6,440 nt of DNA from Candidatus Poribacteria bacterium. Lineage in GTDB: Bacteria; Poribacteria; WGA-4E; WGA-3G. The DNA is taken from the NCBI GenBank assembly GCA_028824575.1, contig JAPPDN010000890.1, forward strand, positions 1-6,440, in the 5' to 3' direction. Shown piece by piece: positions 1 through 6,328 of the stretch (positions within the stretch are counted from its first letter, which is position 1; each line of letters opens with the position of its first letter). Below the pieces are notes generated by a model. The model ran no database searches and was not told where the DNA came from. It was given only the letters and a program-made list of their open reading frames with translations. The position numbers were made by a program, and so were the translations under genes.

Positions 1-1881
1 ATCCAGCAAGGTGCGACTTACGAGACCCCACGTCGCTTGGAGCGTGTTGAAATATCCCCACAAAAACATGTCATCTCTACCCTTGAGAGTCCGGTTCAAC
101 TGCACGCAACTGCCCATTTTTCAGATGGGACAAGAGAAGACGTCACACGATGGACTGTCTTTACACCAGAGGACACTTCAGCGATTGAAATTGACACAGC
201 CACTGCTGTCGCCAAAGTGCTTCGCCGTGGTCGGCATATTATCCTTGCTCGTTATCTCACAGAGGTCGTTCCCATTGAGTTTATTGTACCTTTGAACAAA
301 GTTCTGCCACACAGCCCAATTCAGAAAAACAAGCCTGAAACGAAGTGGAAGGGTTTTTCCTTGGGTGTTTCTTCAACCCAAGAGAGAAGCACGTTGATAC
401 CTAAACCCACTTCACTTAACCGCAAGGAAAATTTAAAAATTGATGGCGAAATCCTCAAATTACTCTCAACGCTCCGATTGCCAGTATCCCCACCTGTTGA
501 TGATGCTACCTTCTTGCGTAGGGTGACACTTGACCTCACCGGACACCTCCCTACACCAGAGGCGGTAACCGCATTCCTTGGAGATCCAGATACAAATAAA
601 CGGGAAACGTTAGTGAATGGCTTGCTTAACTCCGATGAATTTAACGAGTACTGGACATTGCAGTTGGCGAAGCTGCTACGGATTGGCGCGCAGGAAAGGA
701 ATGCCCAAGGCGCGTTTGTCTATCACCAATGGCTTTCCGAACAGATTCGCGACGGTGTTGGGTATGATCAGATAGCACGTTCAGTTATTTTAGCAACCGG
801 CGATTCATACGAGATCGGTCCAGCAAATTTTTACCGCACAGTAAATGGAGCGCGAGAACAAGCCGAATTCATGAGTGAACTCTTCATGGGAGCTCGACTC
901 CGATGTGCTAATTGCCATAATCATCCATTGGACAAATGGACGCAAGACGACTACCACGGATTGGCGGCGATCTTTGCCAAAATAGAGAGCGATCAGATCG
1001 TTAAGGTAAGACCGTCTGGTGAGGTTATCCACCCGGCGACGCGGGAAAAAGCGATACCCCGGATTCCCGGCAATCGGTTTCTGCCTGCCGATGTAACTGA
1101 TGGGCGAACCGAATTGGTAGATTGGCTAACAGGTCAGGACAACCCATACTTTGCCAAAGCGATTGTCAACAGATTGTGGAAGGCGATGATGGGACGCGGG
1201 TTAGTTGAACCCGTTGACGATTTTCGGTCTACCAATCCTGCCACCCACCCTGAGTTGCTAACAGAACTCGCTGACGATTTTGTGGCGCACGGTTACGACC
1301 TGCGGCGGACGCTCAAGCAAATCTCGCTCAGTGAGGCGTATGCTCGCAGTGCTAATGCACTTCCACGAAACAAGACGGACGATCGTTTCTATTCGCATGC
1401 GCTGCAAAAGCCGCTTGAACCGGAGGTGTTGGCGGATGCCATTTCAGATGTCCTCGGTATACCTGACACCTATGGCAATGAGCCGGAAGGCACTCGTGCT
1501 GTCTCTCTGTTCAATCCAAACACCGAATCCGAGGCACTTGATATCTTAGGACGATGTGGACGTGAAACCTCATGTGAGAGTGCTACTGAAGTAACGGATG
1601 GACTTCAGCGTAAACTGCACCTGTTCAATGGCGATCTTCTCAATGCTCGCATCGGGGTTGCGGGCAGTCGACTTGACAGATTGATGGCAGTTGACAAATT
1701 ACCGATGGAGATTGTTAGCGAGTTCTACCTTGCTGCGCTAAGTCGGCATCCAACAGAGGCTGAGCAACAGTTTTGGGAACAACACATTGATGTCAATGCA
1801 TCTGCCAATTCGCAACGCGCGATCCTTGAAGATATGGTGTGGAGTCTGCTAACCTGTAATGAGTTTGTGTCAAATCACTAA
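1..1881 (+). CDS. DUF1549/DUF1553 (PSCyt2-PSD1) cytochrome-type protein with Ig-like domain, 5'-truncated by window edge
   Basis: The frame is open from base 1, giving 626 visible residues, so this is the 3' part of a larger gene; the TTG at 37 is not a credible start. Visible residues 1-8 (IQQGATYE) match the end of a PSCyt1 haem domain; the PSCyt1-WD40 protein downstream has WIEQGATYGEW at the equivalent place. Residues about 14-97 look like a bacterial Ig-like (BIG2) domain (VEISP, FSDGTREDVT). A polar P/K/S-rich linker follows to about 145. Residues about 146-330 are PSCyt2/DUF1549 (RRVTLDLTGHLPTPEA; haem-type CANCH at bases 904-918, then NHPLDKW). Residues about 370-626 are PSD1/DUF1553 (NPYFAKAIVNRLW; GRCGRE with a second Cys; LHLFNGDLLN; the final NEFVSNH is the usual family ending). 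By family, an exported protein predicted to bind haem c; the exact function is unknown. Its common DUF1501 partner is not the next gene. Domain calls are firm; the cut-off start is inferred. Confidence 0.93.
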   Translation: MQQGATYETPRRLERVEISPQKHVISTLESPVQLHATAHFSDGTREDVTRWTVFTPEDTSAIEIDTATAVAKVLRRGRHIILARYLTEVVPIEFIVPLNKVLPHSPIQKNKPETKWKGFSLGVSSTQERSTLIPKPTSLNRKENLKIDGEILKLLSTLRLPVSPPVDDATFLRRVTLDLTGHLPTPEAVTAFLGDPDTNKRETLVNGLLNSDEFNEYWTLQLAKLLRIGAQERNAQGAFVYHQWLSEQIRDGVGYDQIARSVILATGDSYEIGPANFYRTVNGAREQAEFMSELFMGARLRCANCHNHPLDKWTQDDYHGLAAIFAKIESDQIVKVRPSGEVIHPATREKAIPRIPGNRFLPADVTDGRTELVDWLTGQDNPYFAKAIVNRLWKAMMGRGLVEPVDDFRSTNPATHPELLTELADDFVAHGYDLRRTLKQISLSEAYARSANALPRNKTDDRFYSHALQKPLEPEVLADAISDVLGIPDTYGNEPEGTRAVSLFNPNTESEALDILGRCGRETSCESATEVTDGLQRKLHLFNGDLLNARIGVAGSRLDRLMAVDKLPMEIVSEFYLAALSRHPTEAEQQFWEQHIDVNASANSQRAILEDMVWSLLTCNEFVSNH

Positions 1882-1882
1882 T

Positions 1883-1923
1883 ACAACGGCTCTATTCAAA
1901 TAGAATTGGGTCGTATCCGTTGT
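1883..1923. repeat. Intergenic inverted repeat upstream of the GH29-like gene
   Basis: ACAACGG at 1883-1889 is the exact reverse complement of CCGTTGT at 1917-1923. Inside lies a second small dyad, TCTAT (1891-1895) with ATAGA (1900-1904) around a four-base loop. The structure fills most of the gap between the two genes and ends five bases before the GAGG ribosome binding site. Three more T follow the outer right arm, so it could be a weak attenuator or terminator, a structure limiting ribosome access, or a short dispersed repeat. The arms are seen directly; any role is inference. Confidence 0.5.
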
Positions 1924-1928
1924 TTTAT

Positions 1929-1933
1929 GAGGT
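1929..1933 (+). promoter_or_regulatory. Ribosome binding site setting the GTG start at 1941
   Basis: GAGGT is followed, counting from the end of GAGG, by eight bases before GTG 1941, ideal spacing. The translation from GTG begins directly with a signal peptide. The in-frame TTG at 1920 lies upstream of this site and inside the inverted repeat, so it is unlikely to be used. Confidence 0.7.
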
Positions 1934-1940
1934 AAGTTTC

Positions 1941-3878
1941 GTGCCAAATCTCTTTTTTGCAATTTTAGTTGCGTTCATTTGCGTAGTCTCTATTGCTCCG
2001 GCACAGGAAAAAACCATGCATAACCAAGATGCTGTCGAAGTAAACAGCAAGGCATTGATCGTGGACATAGTACGTGCTGCGGGTAGTCGTTCCGAGATCA
2101 ATGTAAACCAGTTGTTGAATAACCAGAAAAGGCCTGAATCCGTTGGGGCAGATGAAGCGATTGAGAAATGGATTGACGAAAATGGGGAATCGATCATTGG
2201 TACTCGCGGCGGTCCCTTTACTCCTACTGATCAGTATGTGACCACCTATAAGGATAGCAAAATCTATGTTCATGTACTTTCGTGGGATGGAAAGAACAAT
2301 ATTACCCTTCCAGCTATCACTGATCGGGTGGTAAAGAACGCTTGGATTCTGGGAAATCCCACGGTAGACGGCACTTCGTGGGGTATCGTGCGACAGCATC
2401 CGTGGGGGCTTTTGATTGTAGTACCAGAGGCGTACCAAAATGGTGTTGATGACATCGTCGTTCTTGATATTGAAGGGGATCCCACTACACTTAAGAAGCC
2501 AAGATTGATTGAGGCAGATCCTTCGTCAGTTATCTATCTGTTTGGAGAGAGTGCCGAAGTAGGTGGGGGTCTTGTGCACTTGCAGGCACAAGACTGGATT
2601 GAAGGTTGGAACGAGTCATCTGCTTCACTTTCATGGAAGGTGAAACTTCCTACATCTTCCGATTACAAACTCGCGATGACCTATACTGCTGATACACATG
2701 CGGTAGGTTCGGCATTTGAGATTGTTGCTGGACAGAATAAAACCGTTGGAACAGTTCGCCAAACGACTGGATGGGCAGGAGATTCGCAGAATTTTGAGAG
2801 GATATCGCTTCCGGGAACATTGCGCCTCCCCGCAGGTGAAAGCATAATTATGCTGCGTCTCATTGGAGAGGCAAAGTCTAAAGATGGTGTGCGAGTCCAT
2901 TCGCTTGAATTAATTTCGCCGCTCGCTGATAAAGCAAGGATTGCTTCAAACGAGAAAGCGCAGCAGATACGTACCAAAACGGACTGGTTCGTCGAAGCGA
3001 AGTACGGCGTGATGTTCCATTGGTCAACAACAACACAACCGTCGCGTGGTCCTCAAAAACCTTACGTGGAGGCGGTGAACGCTTTTGACCTTGATGCTTT
3101 TGTCGACATGGTGAGTGAAACTGGAGCGGGCTACGTCATTTTCACTGCTGTCCACGGAATTATGCATTTCCCTGCCCCCTTAAAATCAATCGAAGTGGTT
3201 ATGCCGGGACGCACCTGCAAACGAGACCTAATTGGAGAAATGGCTGGTAAGCTGCAAGAATGTGGTATTGCCCTTATTCTTTATTTTCATCACGGCGTAG
3301 GAGATTTGGAGTGGGTGAAAGCCGCTGGATTTTTAAGTCCAGACAAGTCAAAATTTTTCAAAATTGAGCATGACATTCTTACCGAAATCGGCATGCGCTA
3401 TGGTAAAAAGGTCGCAGGTTACTGGTTTGATGATCGGTATCCGCTTCAGCCGTTTGAAGAATTGTATGAGGCAACTAAAGTTGGCAATCCCGAACGCATC
3501 GTCGCTTGGAACAGTTGGATTCTCCCCAAGACGACTGAATTTCAAGAGTACTATGCTGGCGAGTTTGGCGGTGCGCTCGTGGATCCACCAGAAAATTTCT
3601 TTGCAGAGGGTGGCAGTGCGGGTGGTTTACAACCGCACGGCTTGATCTTTCTTGACGACCCTTGGCAGCACGGATATCCAGATACCGATATCGCCCCACC
3701 CTTATTTACCACTCAACAGATTATCAATTACGTGAAGGCGTGTATTGCTCAAAAACTGGTGATTACGATGAATATGGGTATTACTCAGGATGGGAAGGTT
3801 TCGCCGACAACACTTGAACAGATGAAAGCCTTGCGAAAAACGATCCGAGAGGATTCAAATACATTGGAAGTTAACTGA
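1941..3878 (+). CDS. Exported GH29 alpha-L-fucosidase-like protein with tail-first domain order
   Basis: Begun at GTG 1941 (645 residues) because of the ribosome binding site and signal peptide. Residues 1-22 are a Sec signal (hydrophobic LFFAILVAFICVVSIA, cut near APAQ; no lipobox). Residues about 37-90 resemble the end of a GH29 barrel (LIVDIV; KWIDENGESIIGTRGGPF), followed to about 180 by the beta-sandwich that usually closes fucosidases (KIYVHVLSWDG, ITLP, VVLDIEGDP). Residues about 195-327 look like a carbohydrate-binding-type beta-sandwich. Residues about 345-640 are a GH29-like barrel: KYGVMFHW, TGAGYVIFTAVHG, CKRDLIGEM, and YWFDD (bases 3420-3434), whose first Asp (497) is the candidate nucleophile. 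It ends with a second barrel-end motif, VITMNMGITQDGKVSP. The usual HHDGF signature is replaced by VHGIMHF and I cannot assign the acid/base residue, so fucosidase activity is uncertain. A role in extracellular glycan hydrolysis or binding is inferred. It overlaps the next gene by one base. Confidence 0.88.
   Translation: MPNLFFAILVAFICVVSIAPAQEKTMHNQDAVEVNSKALIVDIVRAAGSRSEINVNQLLNNQKRPESVGADEAIEKWIDENGESIIGTRGGPFTPTDQYVTTYKDSKIYVHVLSWDGKNNITLPAITDRVVKNAWILGNPTVDGTSWGIVRQHPWGLLIVVPEAYQNGVDDIVVLDIEGDPTTLKKPRLIEADPSSVIYLFGESAEVGGGLVHLQAQDWIEGWNESSASLSWKVKLPTSSDYKLAMTYTADTHAVGSAFEIVAGQNKTVGTVRQTTGWAGDSQNFERISLPGTLRLPAGESIIMLRLIGEAKSKDGVRVHSLELISPLADKARIASNEKAQQIRTKTDWFVEAKYGVMFHWSTTTQPSRGPQKPYVEAVNAFDLDAFVDMVSETGAGYVIFTAVHGIMHFPAPLKSIEVVMPGRTCKRDLIGEMAGKLQECGIALILYFHHGVGDLEWVKAAGFLSPDKSKFFKIEHDILTEIGMRYGKKVAGYWFDDRYPLQPFEELYEATKVGNPERIVAWNSWILPKTTEFQEYYAGEFGGALVDPPENFFAEGGSAGGLQPHGLIFLDDPWQHGYPDTDIAPPLFTTQQIINYVKACIAQKLVITMNMGITQDGKVSPTTLEQMKALRKTIREDSNTLEVN
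3866..3870 (+). promoter_or_regulatory. Ribosome binding site and TGATG coupling for the cytochrome-WD40 gene
   Basis: GGAAG lies seven bases before ATG 3878, within the last codons of the GH29-like gene. That gene's TGA (3876-3878) shares its last A with the ATG, so the downstream gene is probably translated by terminating ribosomes. This supports cotranscription and linked expression. Confidence 0.6.
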
Positions 3879-5227
3879 TGAAGCATGAACAACAAAATTT
3901 AGCAGTATCAATCTTCAGTTTCATGTTTATCCTTATATTTTCTGCACTCGCTATCTCAGCAGCACCTCAAATCGAGATCGACTTTGAGACGCAAGTCTTA
4001 CCTATCCTCCAAAACCGTTGTTTCAGTTGCCATAGCGCACCAAAGACAGATCCCAGTGGTGCCATCACGAAATCGAAAGGCGGTGTTCAACTGGACAACG
4101 TGAAGGGCATTGAGGAGAGCCTGTATGGAGAAGTAATTATCGCTGGTGAACCCGAAGGTTCTCTGCTCTATCAGCGTATTACCTTACCCGAAGGGGATAC
4201 CGGTATCATGCCTCCACAGGAAGAAGGCGTGCCCTTGACAAAGCAGGAAACTGATCTTATCCGAAAGTGGATTGAGCAGGGGGCAACCTATGGAGAATGG
4301 AAGGGAAATCAATCGCAGCCGAAGCCATCTCGGACTGACATCAATTCACATCAACCTACCGTCATGCCACCGATTACTTCTCTCGCATTTTCACCGGATG
4401 GAAAATCTGTCGTTGCCTGTTCCCAAGCGGGATTACACGTTTACGATTTTCCTACACTCAGTCTACAGAGGACAATTGAAGTATCAGCCCATAATATACA
4501 CGATCTCGCGTTTTCACCTAATGAGGATCAATTGGCAGTTGGCGGTGGGAATCCAGCAATTAAAGGCATTATAGAGATTTTTTCGTGGCCCGAGGGAAAG
4601 TCGCTCCGTATTCTTAGCGAGCATCGCGACTCAGTCACGGCTGTCGCTTGGCGGGATGCGTCGTCACTCGCCTCGGCAAGCTTGGACCGACGCATCATCA
4701 TTTGGGACTTGCCTACTGGCACTGCCATCGAGCAGTTGGAAGGTCATTCAAAAGGGGTGTCATCCCTCTGTTTCCTGAGTGATAAGGATATACTCGTGAG
4801 CACGGGGATAGATCAGAGTGTCCGCGTTTGGGATTTGATCTCTGGTGAATTGATTCGCAGTATGAATAATCATACACTGCCGGTTCACGACCTTGCGCTG
4901 CGTCCAAGTGATGTTGGACTACCTGTAATTGTTTCAGCAGGCGATGACCGTACCGTTCGATTTTGGCAGCCGACTATTGGTCGGATGGTAAAGTTCGCAC
5001 GACTGGAGGAAGCACCGCTTGACACGGCATGGTTGAACGACGGCTCAAAGGTTGTTGCCGTGTGCACCGATGGGGCTGTTCGTTTCGTTGATCCAAATTC
5101 AGTGGAAGTTACGGGTGAGATTCACGCGCTAAACGGTTGGGCTTACGCGCTGGCTGTTCATCCAAAGGATGACAGTGTTGTTGTTGGCGGACAGAATGCA
5201 CAAATCCGACGGATTGTACTTGAATAA
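3878..5227 (+). CDS. PSCyt1 c-type cytochrome fused to a seven-bladed WD40 beta-propeller
   Basis: 449 residues, complete. Residues 1-29 form a signal peptide or N-terminal anchor (SIFSFMFILIFSALAISAA). Residues about 33-145 are a planctomycete-type PSCyt1 haem domain: the haem c attachment motif CFSCH is at 48-52, GEVIIAGEPEGSLLYQRI follows, GIMPP supplies the likely axial Met 111, and the domain ends LIRKWIEQGATYGEW. After a polar linker I count seven WD40-like blades at roughly 163-200, 203-245, 249-282, 290-325, 332-367, 376-410 and 417-449. The clearest are blades 3 and 4 (IIIWDLPTG, VRVWDLISG); seven would close a propeller. By family this is an exported haem protein with a protein-interaction platform; electron transfer or scaffolding is inferred. 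It is translationally coupled to the GH29-like gene and shares the PSCyt1 type with the first gene, pointing to one extracellular assembly. Its partner is unknown. Confidence 0.92.
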   Translation: MKHEQQNLAVSIFSFMFILIFSALAISAAPQIEIDFETQVLPILQNRCFSCHSAPKTDPSGAITKSKGGVQLDNVKGIEESLYGEVIIAGEPEGSLLYQRITLPEGDTGIMPPQEEGVPLTKQETDLIRKWIEQGATYGEWKGNQSQPKPSRTDINSHQPTVMPPITSLAFSPDGKSVVACSQAGLHVYDFPTLSLQRTIEVSAHNIHDLAFSPNEDQLAVGGGNPAIKGIIEIFSWPEGKSLRILSEHRDSVTAVAWRDASSLASASLDRRIIIWDLPTGTAIEQLEGHSKGVSSLCFLSDKDILVSTGIDQSVRVWDLISGELIRSMNNHTLPVHDLALRPSDVGLPVIVSAGDDRTVRFWQPTIGRMVKFARLEEAPLDTAWLNDGSKVVAVCTDGAVRFVDPNSVEVTGEIHALNGWAYALAVHPKDDSVVVGGQNAQIRRIVLE

Positions 5228-5270
5228 CTGAAACCGTATTGCTTACCGTTCGGGTTTCCAGCCTTTCTTG
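5228..5270 (+). terminator. Weak terminator-like hairpin after the cytochrome-WD40 gene
   Basis: CTGAAACC (5228-5235) can pair with GGTTTCCAG (5253-5261) with one bulged C, leaving a 17-base loop. CCTTTCTT follows. It starts at the first base after the TAA stop, where a terminator between convergent genes would be expected. The long loop and broken T tract make it a poor intrinsic terminator. The rest of the 80-base gap, to 5307, is AT-rich and shows nothing else I can name. Confidence 0.3.
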
Positions 5271-5307
5271 TGGAGGGCACCTTGTAAGCCCGATTTATTT
5301 TATTTCG

Positions 5308-6324
5308 TCATGTCATTTCAACGACGGTGCCCAATCCTTTTGCTTCCGCCTCTGCAAGGACCGCTGCTGCTGCGACTGCATCTTGCACCGCCACGCCTAC
5401 AGATTTGAAAAAAGTGATTTCGTCATCTGACTGCCGTCCCTGTTTGTCGCCGTTGACGATCTCGCCGATTTCGGCAGAACCGAGAACGAGTTCATTTTTA
5501 ACAATATTCGGAGTCTCGTTCTCGGTTCTAATTTCAGCATTCGGAATAATCAGATCCCCTGCCTCCTCTAAGCACGCTTCCCGCGAGTCCACCACGATTC
5601 GGTGTGCGCGTCTGATTGTCGTTGTATCGACTTCCCGTTTTTCTGGTACAAACGTGCCAACGGCTGTGATGTGTGTGCCGGGTTGTAAGGCGTTTCCATC
5701 AAAAAGCGGTGTTGCCGATGTCGTCGCGCATAGCACAATATCAGCGTCCTCCACCACGGCTTGTGGCGTAGATACAAGATTGACTTCGGGGGCATCCGTC
5801 CACTCTGAAATCTCAGTGGCAAACTGTTCTGCAGAAGCGTGTGTCCGACTGATGAGATTCACTCGCGTTAGCTCCCTAACCGCCATAACCGCCTGTAACT
5901 GTGCCCTTGCCTGTACACCCGCGCCGAAGAGTCCAACCGTTTTTGCGTCCTTGCGGGCAAGTAGGTCTGCCGCCAAGCCACCACCGGCACCGGTTCGGAT
6001 AGCAGTCAGACTGGCACCGTCCATGAATGCTTTCGGCAATCCAGTCGCTGGGTCAAGGACTAAAACTGTCGCGGTGATACGAGGCAAGTCAATATTGGGG
6101 TTACCGTCATAGACCGAGACAACTTTGATGCCGAACTCACTGCGCTCTGGAAGATAGGCAGGCATTATCAGCGTAATGCCTTTGTCGGTAGAGATGTGTT
6201 GTCGTGGCGGCGCGACCGCCTTGCTCGCTGAAAGTTGGCTGTAGGCGTGCCGCATCGCATCAATTGCTTTCGGCATCGGTAGGGCTGCTCGGACATCGGA
6301 CGCGGAGAGGATTCTGATAGGCAT
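5308..6324 (-). CDS. Ornithine cyclodeaminase/mu-crystallin family NAD(P)-dependent enzyme
   Basis: 338 residues, close to the usual family length, complete, ATG at 6324. N-terminal substrate-domain residues include Arg41, Lys67 (FGIKVVS, the expected catalytic lysine) and Arg110 in LTAIRTGAGGG. The Rossmann nucleotide site is GLFGAGVQARAQL at about 131-143, and FFKSVGVAVQDAVAA (305-319) is the typical C-terminal signature. At the loop that in ornithine cyclodeaminase holds the catalytic Asp (GGD-type), this protein has GTFVPEKREVD (223-233). That form is common in relatives that reduce cyclic imino acids such as delta1-pyrroline-2-carboxylate or act on other amino acids, so deamination of ornithine to proline should not be assumed. 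The region 264-284 looks about ten residues longer than I expect for the family and contains a long inverted repeat. Cytoplasmic. Probably in an operon with the enolase-superfamily gene four bases upstream. Family assignment firm, substrate unknown. Confidence 0.93.
   Translation of the reverse strand: MPIRILSASDVRAALPMPKAIDAMRHAYSQLSASKAVAPPRQHISTDKGITLIMPAYLPERSEFGIKVVSVYDGNPNIDLPRITATVLVLDPATGLPKAFMDGASLTAIRTGAGGGLAADLLARKDAKTVGLFGAGVQARAQLQAVMAVRELTRVNLISRTHASAEQFATEISEWTDAPEVNLVSTPQAVVEDADIVLCATTSATPLFDGNALQPGTHITAVGTFVPEKREVDTTTIRRAHRIVVDSREACLEEAGDLIIPNAEIRTENETPNIVKNELVLGSAEIGEIVNGDKQGRQSDDEITFFKSVGVAVQDAVAAAAVLAEAEAKGLGTVVEMT
5464..5475. repeat. Short palindrome next to the large inverted repeat
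   Basis: GCCGATTTCGGC: five-base arms around TT, inside the ornithine cyclodeaminase-family gene and directly adjoining the left arm of the 15-bp repeat. In the gene's mRNA it would form a second small hairpin just 3' of the larger one. It encodes part of the conserved AEIGE segment, so it may simply be a by-product of coding. Confidence 0.4.
5476..5529. repeat. Perfect 15-bp inverted repeat inside the ornithine cyclodeaminase-family gene
   Basis: AGAACCGAGAACGAG at 5476-5490 is exactly complementary to CTCGTTCTCGGTTCT at 5515-5529, with a 24-base spacer (5491-5514). Pairing stops at both ends. Read on the minus strand the arms encode RTENE and LVLGS, and the spacer TPNIVKNE. The arms are seen directly. 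A match this long and close is not expected by chance in a window this size. Function unknown: mRNA hairpin, remnant of a palindromic insertion, or coincidence. Confidence 0.7.
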
Positions 6325-6328
6325 GCAA

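Noticed and set aside
37..39. TTG as the start of the DUF1549/DUF1553 gene
   Set aside because: The frame continues upstream to base 1 and encodes the recognisable end of a PSCyt1 domain. No signal peptide or ribosome binding site is seen at 37.
1920..1922. TTG as the start of the GH29-like gene
   Set aside because: It lies inside the inverted repeat and upstream of the GAGG site that fits GTG 1941. It would add seven residues in front of the signal peptide.
1965..2438. 157-codon open frame on the minus strand
   Set aside because: It is antisense to the N-terminal part of the GH29-like gene, has no recognisable domain and no supporting context.
2569..2594. 9-bp hairpin (GTCTTGTGC with GCACAAGAC, 8-base loop) in the GH29-like gene
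   Set aside because: Stems of this size are expected about once by chance in a window this long, and it lies inside conserved-looking coding sequence.
5275..5332. 7-bp inverted repeat GGGCACC/GGTGCCC across the end of the minus-strand gene
   Set aside because: The spacer is 44 bases, no T tract follows on the minus strand, and one arm lies in coding sequence. It is too weak to call a terminator.
5239..5430. 63-codon Cys-rich open frame on the plus strand across the convergent gap
   Set aside because: Most of it is antisense to the end of the ornithine cyclodeaminase-family gene. It has no ribosome binding site and no recognisable motif.
5327..6112. 261-codon open frame on the plus strand
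   Set aside because: It is antisense to the well-supported ornithine cyclodeaminase-family gene. Its product is low-complexity Ala/Ser/Thr-rich with no domain I recognise, as expected for a shadow frame.
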